Assembly (NCBI GenBank): GCA_045543555.1
Contig: JAZQMQ010000007.1
Coordinates: 18,220 to 82,219, forward strand
DNA length: 64,000 bases
Direction: 5' to 3'
Source: Colimorpha_A sp045543555
GTDB taxonomy: Bacteria > Bacillota > Clostridia > Oscillospirales > CAG-272
Below the pieces are notes generated by a model that was not told the origin of the DNA, did not search any database, and saw only the letters and a program-made list of their open reading frames with translations. The translations under genes were made by a program, and so were the position numbers. This document shows positions 8,468 through 17,534 of this stretch, one piece after another (the first letter of the stretch is position 1; every line of letters starts with the position of its first letter).

Positions 8468-9928
8468 ATGAAGCGTCAAATCAAAATAAAATGGAAGCTT
8501 TTTTCCTATATTGCCGCTTTTACTTCAATCGTCCTGATCCTTATCTGGCTTCTTCAGATTGTGTTTTTAAAAGATATCTACCGTTCAATTAAGACGAATG
8601 AGATCAAAGAGGCCGCCTCTGAACTCAAGACAGCATCTAAAAAGCCCGTCCAGCTTGACAACGAGGCTATGAAGATAGCAAACAAGTATGATCTTTGCAT
8701 AATAGCCTATCGTATAGACAAAAATGGAGGCGCTATCCAGCTTTTCTCCCATGATGCTATTATAAATTGCGCGATCCATGATATGACAGGCACTGAAATT
8801 TTGTTCTTTCATAAAACTGCAAAAATAAACGGGGGAAAGTCTCTCCAATTTTATGTATTCGATCCTTCAACAGACAAGTACGTGCCTAATCAGAATGACA
8901 AGTCGGATGCACCTGAAGCTCTCATCTATGCCTTCATAATTCAAGACACTTTTGGAAACGATATGCTTTTTGTATTGAATTCATTCGTTTCACCTGTTGA
9001 TGCAACCATAAAAACACTTAACAATATAATTATCATAATTGGTGGTATGATGATAATTATGTCATTGGTGCTGACGTTAATCCTCTCAAAAGCCATCACC
9101 GATCCAATAGCACACATCAGTAAGTCCGCAATTCAGTTGGCATCCGGCGATTACTCCACCACGTTCCCGAAAGGAAACTACAAAGAAATCAATGATCTTT
9201 CCCAAACACTTAATTATGCTGCTTCGGAATTATCAAAAACAGACAGGCTTCGTTCAGAGCTAATAGCCAATACCTCACATGACTTAAGAACTCCTCTTAC
9301 AATGATAACAGGTTATGCCGAAATAATGCGCGATCTTCCGGAGGAAAATACGCCAGAGAATGCACAGATAATAATTGATGAATCCAAACGGCTAACATCA
9401 CTTGTTAACGATATGCTCGACATATCAAAGCTTGAAAGCGGAGCCATACCGACTGTAATGGAACATTTTTGCTTAACAGAAACCATTTCAGAAGAGCTCA
9501 AGCGCTATCAACAGCTATGTAAGCAAGATGGATACACCGTTGTATTTGAAGCTAATGAGGTCATAAACGTTACCACAGACAGAAAAAAACTGATACAGGC
9601 ACTTTTTAACCTCGTAAATAACGCGCTGACCTACACAGGAGAAGATAAGCTCGTAACTGTACGGCAAGAGAAATATTTTGATGAGATTGCAAGCGCACAC
9701 TACGTAAGGCTGTCTGTAATTGATACAGGCGAAGGAATCCCCGAAGAAAAGCTTGATCTTATCTGGGACAGGTACTATAAGATAGAAAGTACACATAGGC
9801 GATCAGCTTTCGGAAGCGGTCTCGGTCTTTCTATCGTAAGAAAGATCATGGATATCATTGGAGGCAGATGCGGAGTCCTTTCATCAAACGGTAACGGAAG
9901 TATTTTCTGGATCGAAATACCATTCTGA
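8468..9928 (+). CDS. Membrane sensor histidine kinase
   Basis: HisKA/HATPase_c kinase of about 486 aa. The ATG at 8468, one base after the regulator's stop, is preferred over an in-frame ATG at 8450 inside that gene. Topology: membrane helix (about 8-32), extracellular sensor region (about 33-175), second helix (about 180-203), HAMP, dimerisation box with His271 (NTSHDLRTPL), N box LFNLVNNALTYT, G1 DTGEGIP and G2 GSGLGLSIV. The sensor region has no recognised fold. Coupled translation with the regulator implies a cognate pair. A perfect terminator follows. Confidence 0.94.
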   Translation: MKRQIKIKWKLFSYIAAFTSIVLILIWLLQIVFLKDIYRSIKTNEIKEAASELKTASKKPVQLDNEAMKIANKYDLCIIAYRIDKNGGAIQLFSHDAIINCAIHDMTGTEILFFHKTAKINGGKSLQFYVFDPSTDKYVPNQNDKSDAPEALIYAFIIQDTFGNDMLFVLNSFVSPVDATIKTLNNIIIIIGGMMIIMSLVLTLILSKAITDPIAHISKSAIQLASGDYSTTFPKGNYKEINDLSQTLNYAASELSKTDRLRSELIANTSHDLRTPLTMITGYAEIMRDLPEENTPENAQIIIDESKRLTSLVNDMLDISKLESGAIPTVMEHFCLTETISEELKRYQQLCKQDGYTVVFEANEVINVTTDRKKLIQALFNLVNNALTYTGEDKLVTVRQEKYFDEIASAHYVRLSVIDTGEGIPEEKLDLIWDRYYKIESTHRRSAFGSGLGLSIVRKIMDIIGGRCGVLSSNGNGSIFWIEIPF

Positions 9929-9931
9929 CAA

Positions 9932-9966
9932 AAATATGCACTCAAATTTGAGTGCATATTTTTTAT
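9932..9966 (+). terminator. Terminator of the two-component operon
   Basis: A perfect 30-base palindrome (9932-9961) directly followed by T residues. Confidence 0.9.
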
Positions 9967-10011
9967 ATTTGTGTAAAGAATAACTTAAAATCAATATTAA
10001 AGGAGAAAGCA

Positions 10012-10440
10012 ATGAACGATACAGTTAAACTCTTGAAGGAATGTGATTCAGGCTGTCGAACAGCAATTGACGGGATGTCTGCCGCCATATCAAAGGTCAC
10101 CTCCCCTATCCTTAAGGAAGAGATAGCCGCAAGCAGTAAAACCCACGCAGAAATTGGCAAGGAATGTCACAAGCTTTTGAATTCAATTGGTGAATACGGT
10201 GGTGAGCCACCCGCTTTTGGCGAAATGATGATGAAGGCAGGGACCGGAATCAAGCTTGCAGCCGATTCTACCGACAAGCACATCGCAAAAATGATGGTAG
10301 ACGGCGCAAATATGGGAATTCAGTCAATAACAAAAGCCATAAACAGCCTTCAAGGGTGTTCATCGGAGAGCAAGACTCTCGCGAAAAAGATCATTGACGA
10401 GGAAAAAAGATTCTATAATTCTATGCTTCAATATCTTTAA
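10012..10440 (+). CDS. Small four-helix-bundle protein, DUF2383/ferritin-like (hypothetical)
   Basis: A 142-aa soluble protein, mostly helical. The start is at ATG 10012 with AGGAGA seven bases upstream; an in-frame ATG 60 bases earlier lies inside the preceding terminator and is rejected. The regular helix-turn pattern and His/Glu content (KTHAEIGKECHKLL, DKHIAKMM) resemble DUF2383-type ferritin-like bundles, but the classic ExxH iron motifs are not obvious. Its function is unknown. Its last 20 bases overlap the end of the convergent serine hydrolase gene and no terminator separates them. Confidence 0.7.
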   Translation: MNDTVKLLKECDSGCRTAIDGMSAAISKVTSPILKEEIAASSKTHAEIGKECHKLLNSIGEYGGEPPAFGEMMMKAGTGIKLAADSTDKHIAKMMVDGANMGIQSITKAINSLQGCSSESKTLAKKIIDEEKRFYNSMLQYL

Positions 10441-12190
10441 ACAACGTGAAATGAGGCTCAAATCTCTTTTCAAGCTTAAGGAATATTGAGTCGGAATCGA
10501 GAATAGAAACAACGTCAGCGATTGTTTTATTTTTTCTGATAACGCGCTCAATCTCATCTACAAACATCCAAACAAGTCCAAGTCCGGGTGATTCCGACAT
10601 AGATACATCAATTCGGTCACCCTTAAAATACACTTTGATGTACCGCGTGCTTGAGATTTCGGGGAACGTAACCTTGATAACAAGCACGTCGGTGCCGACC
10701 TCGTTTTTTGAGAAATCAGATATCACCGACGCTCTGTATTCGGTGACGCCGAATTTTAATACTGTGTCAATAGATTTACCTGGCACAAGAGGAAGACGCT
10801 TAATTCCTTCACCTTCTTCAAAATCTATATACAGCCGGTTATCCTCGCGTCTTAAGCAAAGTGAGCGTATGCCCGTTGCATAGCTGTTTCTGACAAGCTG
10901 TTCAGTGATAGGTAAAATACCATAGCTTGCGGCACTTCCGCCCTTCTGCGCGCTTTTAAACGGCGCGTCGTTAACATCTGAGGAGAAGTATATGTTTCCA
11001 AGTACCTTTTCTGCTTCTTTAGGAAGTTTTGTCTTAAAGAAGGAGCCGTGCCTTTTAGCTTTTTTACCCTTCAGAGCTCGTAAGACCTTATTCATTTTTA
11101 TGCTATAAGGAATTTGAGGGTTTGCAGTATAAAAATATCTGTCGATTATATCGTAATACTCGCTCTGCTGGAAAAGCTGCTCCATACCGCCGTTTGTAAT
11201 TATTATTATTTTTTGATCTCTTAATACAAGCGCATCCTGACAGAACATTCCGTTAAAGAGAAAGCTGTTCTTGTCCTTGTTGCACCACACGTGCAAACCG
11301 TAATCAAATTCTCCGAATTCATCAGGAGTTTTCACGGAAGGCATTGTTGATGCCCTAATCCATTTTTCAGATATTATACGTTTCCCCTGCCATATTCCGT
11401 TATCAAGATACAGCTGTGCAAGCTTCGCAACGTCTTCCCTTTTCAGATAAAGTCCCCAACCGCCGTTTTCAATATCCTCAGGGGATCTTTCCCAATAGTA
11501 CGACGTTATACCAAGCGGATCAAATAATCTCGGCTTAAGGTAATCGCACAAGCCTTGTCCGCTGATCTCTTTTACAATGCAAGACAGAACATATGAATTC
11601 AAGCTGTTATAATTGAACTTCTTGCCGTGCTGAAAGGTTACTCCCGATTCGAAATAAGCTCTGAGCCAGTTTTTTTCAACAACCGTTCCAACCTCCGCAA
11701 AGCTCGCACCGGATGTCATCGTAAGAAGGTGGCGCACTGTAAGATTTCTGTATCCTAAAGCGGCAAAGGGTCCTACCTTTTTATCAAGTATTTTTATAGC
11801 CTTATCGTCAAGGGAAAGTTTGCCCTCATCGATAAGCATACCGATCGCCATCGAAGTAACAGACTTACTTAGCGAATGCCATACGTGGAGAATATCGCTG
11901 TTATGTCCTTCAAATGCAGCATCACAAATTACAGCTCCATCTTTGACGATCATAACACCGTGAAGATCAAGCTTCTTTACGTTCATTGTTTCGTGCAAAA
12001 AGCTTCCGACCAAAAATGATGATATACCCTTATCCTCGGGTCGTACACGTTCAAGACGCGTGCCTAAATCACCATCCGGAGAAAAGAGCGGCTTACAAGG
12101 CACGTGATCAGATATTTGCTTCATCGGACTTGTTCTGTCGAGAAGCCTTGTCAAATACTTAAATATATTTGGTGCAACTATAATGTCCAT
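10421..12190 (-). CDS. Serine hydrolase of the beta-lactamase/class C PBP-like family
   Basis: Protein of 589 aa. The N-terminal ~380 residues form a beta-lactamase/esterase B-type domain: nucleophile and base Ser106-Leu-Ser-Lys109 (HSLSKSVTSMAIG), a YNS motif (KFNYNSLNSYVLS) as the second catalytic element, and a conserved GGWGLYLKREDVAKL segment. The C-terminal ~200 residues form an extra beta-rich domain without a name I recognise. There is no signal peptide, so it is probably cytoplasmic and may act as an esterase or peptidase on small substrates rather than as a resistance enzyme. GGAGG precedes the ATG. Its 3' end overlaps the gene on the other strand by 20 bases. Confidence 0.85.
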   Translation of the reverse strand: MDIIVAPNIFKYLTRLLDRTSPMKQISDHVPCKPLFSPDGDLGTRLERVRPEDKGISSFLVGSFLHETMNVKKLDLHGVMIVKDGAVICDAAFEGHNSDILHVWHSLSKSVTSMAIGMLIDEGKLSLDDKAIKILDKKVGPFAALGYRNLTVRHLLTMTSGASFAEVGTVVEKNWLRAYFESGVTFQHGKKFNYNSLNSYVLSCIVKEISGQGLCDYLKPRLFDPLGITSYYWERSPEDIENGGWGLYLKREDVAKLAQLYLDNGIWQGKRIISEKWIRASTMPSVKTPDEFGEFDYGLHVWCNKDKNSFLFNGMFCQDALVLRDQKIIIITNGGMEQLFQQSEYYDIIDRYFYTANPQIPYSIKMNKVLRALKGKKAKRHGSFFKTKLPKEAEKVLGNIYFSSDVNDAPFKSAQKGGSAASYGILPITEQLVRNSYATGIRSLCLRREDNRLYIDFEEGEGIKRLPLVPGKSIDTVLKFGVTEYRASVISDFSKNEVGTDVLVIKVTFPEISSTRYIKVYFKGDRIDVSMSESPGLGLVWMFVDEIERVIRKNKTIADVVSILDSDSIFLKLEKRFEPHFTLFKDIEA

Positions 12191-12297
12191 ATTAAACCTC
12201 CGATCATATTTTCATTATAACACATAATTTTTAAAATTACTCTTTTTTAATAATTGTTAATAAAAGTATTACAATTCGTTATTTTATTAAATATCTC

Positions 12298-12325
12298 TTG
12301 ATTTTTTGATTTTTTTGAGTATAAT
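12298..12325 (+). promoter_or_regulatory. Promoter of the Mrp-type gene
   Basis: TTGATT (12298-12303), 16-base spacer, TATAAT (12320-12325), 38 bases before the start codon. Confidence 0.6.
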
Positions 12326-12363
12326 AATTAACTGATAAAGTATTCTGAAATGGAGGATAAAAA

Positions 12364-13191
12364 ATGTCAGAAGAATGCACCCATGACTGTTCGAGCTGCA
12401 GTGCAAACTGTTCCTCAAAAAAGGAAAGCTTACTCGCGCCCTGCAATGCCAACAGCAAGATCAAAAATGTAATAGGAATCGTAAGCGGTAAGGGAGGCGT
12501 TGGTAAATCTCTTGTCACTTCCATGCTCGCTATCACGATCAACAGAAGAGAAATAAACACAGCGATTCTCGATGCCGATATCACAGGACCTTCCATCCCC
12601 AAAATATTCGGCGTTTCGGGTCCCGTCACAGGCGATGACAGAGGAATCTTCCCTGTCGTTTCCAAAATGGGTACCAAAATCATGAGCCTTAATCTTCTTC
12701 TCGACGAGGACACAACCCCTGTCGTTTGGCGAGGCCCCGTTATCGCAGGAACAGTTAAGCAGTTCTGGACAGACGTTTTCTGGGACGACGTAGACTATAT
12801 GTTCGTTGATATGCCTCCCGGAACGGGCGACGTACCGCTTACCGTTTTCCAATCACTTCCGTTAAACGGTATCGTAATCGTAACAAGCCCGCAGGAGCTC
12901 GTTTCGATGATCGTCGAAAAGGCTGTAAGAATGGCTAATCTTATGAACATTCCCGTTCTTGGAATCGTCGAAAACATGAGCTATCTCAATTGTCCCGATT
13001 GCGGCAAGGAAATAAAGATCTTCGGCGAATCCCACGTCGACGAAGTTGCAAAACAATACGGTCTTAAGGTTCTCGCAAGAATCCCGATCGATCCTGCACT
13101 TGCAAATCTTTGCGATAAGGGAGCACTCGAGCTTATGGAATGCGACGCTATGGAAGCGGCTGCAGACTATATTGAAAGCAAGCTTTCTTAA
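12364..13191 (+). CDS. Mrp/NBP35-family ATP-binding Fe-S cluster carrier
   Basis: P-loop NTPase (275 aa) that carries and delivers Fe-S clusters to apoproteins in the cytoplasm. A cysteine-rich N-terminus (CTHDCSSCSANC, residues 5-16), as in NBP35-type members, precedes the deviant Walker A motif SGKGGVGKS (about 41-49), the switch region DADITGPSIP, the Walker B segment DYMFVDMPPGTGD and a CxxC pair (NCPDCGKE, about 212-219) that holds the bridging cluster. Length is normal. It is monocistronic with its own promoter and terminator. Confidence 0.93.
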   Translation: MSEECTHDCSSCSANCSSKKESLLAPCNANSKIKNVIGIVSGKGGVGKSLVTSMLAITINRREINTAILDADITGPSIPKIFGVSGPVTGDDRGIFPVVSKMGTKIMSLNLLLDEDTTPVVWRGPVIAGTVKQFWTDVFWDDVDYMFVDMPPGTGDVPLTVFQSLPLNGIVIVTSPQELVSMIVEKAVRMANLMNIPVLGIVENMSYLNCPDCGKEIKIFGESHVDEVAKQYGLKVLARIPIDPALANLCDKGALELMECDAMEAAADYIESKLS

Positions 13192-13197
13192 AAATTC

Positions 13198-13226
13198 AGC
13201 GCCTTCATTTTGAAGGCGCTTTTCTT
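13198..13226 (+). terminator. Terminator of the Mrp-type gene
   Basis: AGCGCCTTCA/TGAAGGCGCT stem (13198-13207 with 13211-13220) followed by TTTCTTT. Confidence 0.88.
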
Positions 13227-13230
13227 TACG

Positions 13231-13260
13231 CAAAAAGACCTCCGAATGCTCGGAGGTCTT
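13231..13260 (-). terminator. Terminator of the foldase gene
   Basis: On the minus strand: an 11-base stem AAGACCTCCGA/TCGGAGGTCTT with a four-base loop, followed by TTTTT. Confidence 0.88.
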
Positions 13261-13275
13261 AATTATTAGCTCAGA

Positions 13276-14856
13276 TTAGGGAATCTTGAACATTATTTCG
13301 TAGTCGTACTCAAGCTTGTACTGCTTGGAAAGCTCTTCGAGCTTGTCCTCGTAAGCTTCTTCCTTGAGTCCTGCTTCAGCAGTGCTTTCCCAAGCGATAT
13401 CTCCCTCGCCTACGTAGTACATCATGTGCCAACCGTAAGTGGTCTTTACAAGCTCAACGTCGCCTGCCTTACGAGCCTCATCGTAGATCCAGTTCTCAAA
13501 CTCCTCTACCATTGCGCCCTTAGCAACGTTCTCATAAAGGCCGCCGTCCTCACCGTTGGAGTCAGCGGTGTGCTCCTTTGCAAGCTCACCAAATGCTTCA
13601 GCGGTCTTGTCGCCCTTGTTATACTCTTCAAGGATCTTATCAGCCTCTGCCTTTGCCTTCTTGAAGTCGTCCTCAAGCTTTGTTCCGGTAAGGGATCTGT
13701 TAACATCAAAGAGAATGTGTCTTACGTCCTGGGTCTTATACTGATCATAGTATGCGGGACCCTCAAGCATATATACGGTGTAACTGATGGAGGTATTGCT
13801 CTTGGACTCCTTGATATAGGTATCGTTTGCCTTACGTTCAGCGTTGTATGCCCAAGTGTAGTACTCCTTGGTTGCAGCTGCTGTTGCCTTGGTCTCATCG
13901 TAGTACTCGCCTTTGGTGATGTACTTATCGATATTAATTTCTGTCTCGGTTTCGGTCTTGTTGTCAGCCTTCTCGTTCTTCTTGTCGGATTCAGCCTTTA
14001 CAAGATCCTTGATTGCATTCTTGAATGCTTCGACGTCAGCAGAACCCTTAAGAGCCTCTGCCTTTGCCTTGAGTGCTGCATCAACTGCAGTCTTCTCCTC
14101 GGTGGTAGCATCCTTTTTATACTCTTCAGTGAAGGTGTAAGATACGTAGTCAACCTTCATGAACTTACCGGGATTCTTTTCACGGTATTCCTGAAGCTGC
14201 TCTGCGGAGAAGGTTCCGTCAAGATCGTCGAGGAACTTCTCAACAAACTTGGAAGCAATCATCTCGAGTTCAACAACTCTTCTTACTGCACCCTCGGTAA
14301 CACCGGGGCAATATACAGCCTGAAGGTACTTGGTTACGGAACCGTAGCCCTTCTTGTAGGCGGTGTTCTTAATCTCCTTGAGCAGATCGTCGATCTCCTT
14401 GGTATCTTCAGCTGTAAGGGTCATACCCTCAAGCTCAGCTGCAGATGCGAATGCAACATACTGGTTAAACTGATCCATAGTAATGGAACAGAAATACTCA
14501 TACCAGGTCTTGTTCTTATCAAGAGCACAAGCACCGGTCTGCTGCTTTAAGGATTTTGTTGTGTCGTAGCCGTAGTACTGAAGGTAGCTGCTGTACTGAA
14601 AAAGATTGTCATAAAGAAGGTAAGCGAACATCGCGTTATCGATCTCGTATTTTCCGTCCTTACCGCCCTTTGCAGTAATGCTTCCCTCAAGATATACGGT
14701 TGCGGGGATAGAAGAGATGATGATGGCTGCAACGATTGCAACTGTGATCACAGCTGTTGCTACCCAACCGATTATCTTCTTCTGCTTTGCCTTCTTCTGC
14801 TGAAGTCTGACAAGCTGTCTCTTTGAAAGCTTTACTCCGCTCTCATTTGCGCCCAT
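13276..14856 (-). CDS. Membrane-anchored PpiC-type peptidyl-prolyl isomerase (PrsA/SurA-like foldase)
   Basis: A 526-aa protein: short basic cytoplasmic N-terminus, one membrane helix (about residues 30-52), a long helical chaperone-like region rich in Lys, Glu and Asp, and a C-terminal parvulin (rotamase) domain from about residue 370 (TQDVRHILFDVN) to 495. It should help secreted proteins fold on the outside of the membrane. Unlike PrsA it has no lipobox cysteine and is held by a helix. An acidic/Lys-rich insert with repeated Glu-Thr precedes the rotamase. The gene is monocistronic, with a strong promoter, a long hairpin-rich leader and a terminator. Confidence 0.85.
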   Translation of the reverse strand: MGANESGVKLSKRQLVRLQQKKAKQKKIIGWVATAVITVAIVAAIIISSIPATVYLEGSITAKGGKDGKYEIDNAMFAYLLYDNLFQYSSYLQYYGYDTTKSLKQQTGACALDKNKTWYEYFCSITMDQFNQYVAFASAAELEGMTLTAEDTKEIDDLLKEIKNTAYKKGYGSVTKYLQAVYCPGVTEGAVRRVVELEMIASKFVEKFLDDLDGTFSAEQLQEYREKNPGKFMKVDYVSYTFTEEYKKDATTEEKTAVDAALKAKAEALKGSADVEAFKNAIKDLVKAESDKKNEKADNKTETETEINIDKYITKGEYYDETKATAAATKEYYTWAYNAERKANDTYIKESKSNTSISYTVYMLEGPAYYDQYKTQDVRHILFDVNRSLTGTKLEDDFKKAKAEADKILEEYNKGDKTAEAFGELAKEHTADSNGEDGGLYENVAKGAMVEEFENWIYDEARKAGDVELVKTTYGWHMMYYVGEGDIAWESTAEAGLKEEAYEDKLEELSKQYKLEYDYEIMFKIP

Positions 14857-15022
14857 TGTTTACTCCATTCTCCGACGAAAGAAATATTTTAATACCGCCC
14901 CACCGACGTTCGTCGGCTTCGGTGAAGCAGATCCGCTTGGATCACGGAGGATCGGGCGATTCTACGCATGATACACTCGGATACACCGTTTGGTGCACTT
15001 TTTCGGGACAAACCCGACATAC
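14857..15022 (-). promoter_or_regulatory. Hairpin-rich 5' leader of the foldase gene (no known riboswitch recognised)
   Basis: The predicted mRNA starts near 15022 and runs ~165 bases before the ATG, with G+C-rich short hairpins in series: TCGGG/CCCGA (15017-15003), CACC/GGTG (14995-14984), GATCC/GGATC (14943-14930), CTTC/GAAG (14927-14917) and CCGAC/GTCGG (14916-14903). The motif CGTCGG recurs just upstream of the start (14877-14872), next to the ribosome binding region, so the CCGACG arm could pair either locally or with it. No T-box, FMN, TPP, purine or SAM hallmark is recognised. This also accounts for most of the gene-free stretch 14857-15201. Confidence 0.45.
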
Positions 15023-15028
15023 TCCGTT

Positions 15029-15057
15029 ATTTTACCACACTTTTGGTGCTAAGTCAA
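15029..15057 (-). promoter_or_regulatory. Promoter of the foldase gene
   Basis: On the minus strand: TTGACT (15057-15052), 17-base spacer, TAAAAT (15034-15029). Confidence 0.75.
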
Positions 15058-15142
15058 TACTATTATAAAACTTAAAAGTTTGTTCTTATATTATTTTCTT
15101 TCAGTTTAATATTTTGTAATAGTAAAATGTGCTTAATAACTA

Positions 15143-15171
15143 TTGAAAAATACATTCATCTGTGATATAAT
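15143..15171 (+). promoter_or_regulatory. Promoter of the MBL-gltX-glnS operon
   Basis: TTGAAA (15143-15148), 17-base spacer, TATAAT (15166-15171) with an extended TGTGA. No T-box leader is visible between it and the first gene. Confidence 0.8.
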
Positions 15172-15201
15172 AGTAGGGTTAATAATAGCAAGGGGCATTG
15201 T

Positions 15202-15822
15202 ATGAAGGTTTTTAAATTTTCAGTAGGTCCTATGGGGACGAATTCATATATTGTTTGCGATGAGATCAGCAAGGACGCTTTCATCACCGATCCGGGCGAT
15301 GAAGGTGAAAAATTGCTTAATACAATTGCTTCAAAAGGCTTAAATATAAAATACGTGATTCTTACACACGGACACTTTGATCACATTATGGCATTAAACG
15401 ACATTTTGAATAAGACAGACGCAAAATTGCTTGTACATAAGCTCGATGCACCAATGTTAGATGATCCAGCATTAAGTCTTTTGAGCAGATTTTCATCAAA
15501 AATTCTAGATTTTCCCAAACCAGACGGACTTCTTGAGGATGGCGATGCTTTAAGTCTCGGAAGCTCGACATTTCATATCATACACACACCGGGACACACA
15601 CAGGGCTCAATATGCATAAAGGTCGGGGATGACCTTATAAGCGGCGACACACTTTTCAGAGAGAACATAGGAAGATATGATCTCCCCGGCGGCGACTTTC
15701 AAACTCTGATGAAATCGCTTAAAAAGATAGTCAGCCTTGAAATAAAGGGAAAGATATATCCGGGTCACGGCATGTCAACTACTCTCGACCATGAATTAAA
15801 TTACAACACCTATCTAATGTGA
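15202..15822 (+). CDS. MBL-fold metallo-hydrolase, glyoxalase II-like
   Basis: A 206-aa metallo-beta-lactamase-fold hydrolase. Metal ligands are visible: His56, His58, Asp60 and His61 (THGHFDHI), the His of HTPGHTQGS, the Asp of SGDTLF and the His of YPGHGM near the C-terminus. The size and motifs match the small glyoxalase II-like hydrolases (YcbL type), which cleave thioesters such as S-lactoylglutathione analogues; the true substrate is not known. The start at ATG 15202 follows AAGGGG. It is the first gene of an operon with gltX (15-base gap). Confidence 0.88.
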   Translation: MKVFKFSVGPMGTNSYIVCDEISKDAFITDPGDEGEKLLNTIASKGLNIKYVILTHGHFDHIMALNDILNKTDAKLLVHKLDAPMLDDPALSLLSRFSSKILDFPKPDGLLEDGDALSLGSSTFHIIHTPGHTQGSICIKVGDDLISGDTLFRENIGRYDLPGGDFQTLMKSLKKIVSLEIKGKIYPGHGMSTTLDHELNYNTYLM

Positions 15823-15837
15823 AAGGACGATATAAAT

Positions 15838-17523
15838 ATGGATTATCAGCTTTTAGCAGAACTTCTCTACCCCGAAATCAAGGAGACTCCTGACGATATC
15901 GAGGCAAGATACCCGAGAAGAGAGCTTCCCGAGGGCGCTAAGGTCACTCGCTTTGCTCCCAGCCCCACGGGATTTGTCCATTTTGGAGGGCTTTTCCCTT
16001 CAACCGTTGCAGAGCGTCTTGCTCATCAATCGGGCGGCATATTTTATCTCAGAATTGAAGATACCGACGCAAAGCGTGAAGTCGAGGGCGCTGCTGAAGG
16101 ACTCATAAAGACACTTGCGACCTACGGTGTAAACTTTGACGAAGGTGCAATACTGGATGAAAGCGGAAAAATCATCGATAAAGGAATTTACGGCCCCTAT
16201 AAGCAAAGTCAAAGAGGCACGATCTACAGAGTTTTCGCGAAGAAACTTGTAAGCGAAGGAAAGGCATACCCCTGCTTTACCACCGATGAGGAGCTTGAGG
16301 AGCTTCAGGCTGTTAATAAGAAGGAAGAAATAAAGAACACCGATTGGCAGGCAGAGGCGGAAAGCCGCCGTGCAGAGATGCTCGCACGCCGCAACTTCAC
16401 AATAGATGAAGTTAAAGAGCATCTTGAGGCAGGACACCCCTTTGTTATTCGTATTCTTGCAAACGGTGATCCCGACAAGAGAATGAAGTTCACCGATCTC
16501 GTTAAGGGTACAATCGACGTGCCCGAAAACGACGAGGATTTCGTGCTTCTTAAGTCCGACGGTATTCCTACCTACCACTTCGCACACGCCGTCGACGATC
16601 ACCTTATGGGTACTACCCACATCATCCGCGGCGAGGAGTGGCTTCCTTCCCTTCCAAAGCACATTCAGCTCTTTAACTATCTCGGCTTCAAGCTTCCCAA
16701 ATATATGCACATCTCGCAGATAATGCGTCTTGACGAAAACGGAAACAAAAAGAAGCTCTCAAAGCGCGATATGGGCGCGAATATGGATGATTACACCGAA
16801 ATGGGCTACTGTCCCGAGGCGGTGTGCGAATACGTTATGACACTCCTAAACTCGAACTATGAAGAGTGGCATATGCAGAATCCCGACAAGCCCTACACCG
16901 ATTTTCCCTTCAACATCAAGAAAATGTCGGTTTCGGGTTGCCTCTTCGACTTTGAAAAGCTTAATGACGTTTCAAAGAACATCATCTCCCGTATGTCTGC
17001 AGACGAAGTATACTCAAAGGTTCTGACTTGGGCAGATAAATTCGATCCCGAATTTGCATCCGAGCTTAAAAATGCACCGGAGATGTCAAAGAGCATTCTT
17101 GCAATCGGACGTGGCGGCAAAAAGCCCAGAAAGGATCTTACCACTTGGCGTGATGCAAAGCCCTATATGGGATTCTTCTACGACAAGTTCTTCACTATAA
17201 TCGACGAATATCCGGAGAATTTTGACAAAGCGGATATAAAGAATACACTTAAAGCGTTTGTTGAAAACTACGATGAGTCCGACGATATGAACGCTTGGTT
17301 TGAAAAGGTGAAGTCGATTGCGGATTCTTTGGGATATGCATCTGACATGAAGGCATATAAAGCGGATCCCTCAGCATTCAAGGGCAACGTGGCCGATATC
17401 AGCATGTTCATCCGTGTAGCAGTAACGGGTAAGGTGAATTCTCCCGATCTCTACACAGTAATGCAGGTACTCGGATACGATAAAACCGTTTCCCGTATAA
17501 ACACTATGATAAACAAGCTTTAA
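15838..17523 (+). CDS. gltX: Glutamyl-tRNA synthetase
   Basis: Class I aminoacyl-tRNA synthetase (561 aa) joining Glu to tRNA-Glu. The N-terminal part has RFAPSPTGFVHFGG, where the usual HIGH-type motif reads HFGG, followed by LRIEDTD, a typical GlxRS segment. The KMSKS-equivalent is KKLSKRD near residue 306. The C-terminal anticodon-binding part is longer and more divergent than in E. coli (471 aa). Because a GlnRS gene follows, this enzyme is probably discriminating, acting on tRNA-Glu only (inference). Eleven bases separate it from glnS. Confidence 0.92.
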   Translation: MDYQLLAELLYPEIKETPDDIEARYPRRELPEGAKVTRFAPSPTGFVHFGGLFPSTVAERLAHQSGGIFYLRIEDTDAKREVEGAAEGLIKTLATYGVNFDEGAILDESGKIIDKGIYGPYKQSQRGTIYRVFAKKLVSEGKAYPCFTTDEELEELQAVNKKEEIKNTDWQAEAESRRAEMLARRNFTIDEVKEHLEAGHPFVIRILANGDPDKRMKFTDLVKGTIDVPENDEDFVLLKSDGIPTYHFAHAVDDHLMGTTHIIRGEEWLPSLPKHIQLFNYLGFKLPKYMHISQIMRLDENGNKKKLSKRDMGANMDDYTEMGYCPEAVCEYVMTLLNSNYEEWHMQNPDKPYTDFPFNIKKMSVSGCLFDFEKLNDVSKNIISRMSADEVYSKVLTWADKFDPEFASELKNAPEMSKSILAIGRGGKKPRKDLTTWRDAKPYMGFFYDKFFTIIDEYPENFDKADIKNTLKAFVENYDESDDMNAWFEKVKSIADSLGYASDMKAYKADPSAFKGNVADISMFIRVAVTGKVNSPDLYTVMQVLGYDKTVSRINTMINKL

Positions 17524-17534
17524 AGGAGTATAAA

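Noticed and set aside
10421..12190. Beta-lactamase resistance enzyme
   Set aside because: Cytoplasmic, with an extra C-terminal domain; SxxK and Y-N-S fit a general serine hydrolase/esterase better.
13426..14550. 374-codon plus-strand frame opposite the foldase gene
   Set aside because: Leucine/cysteine-rich antisense shadow of a Lys/Glu-rich gene; no ribosome binding site and no domain.
15172..15201. T-box leader for gltX-glnS
   Set aside because: The space between the promoter and first gene is too short for a T-box, and no T-box sequence is seen.
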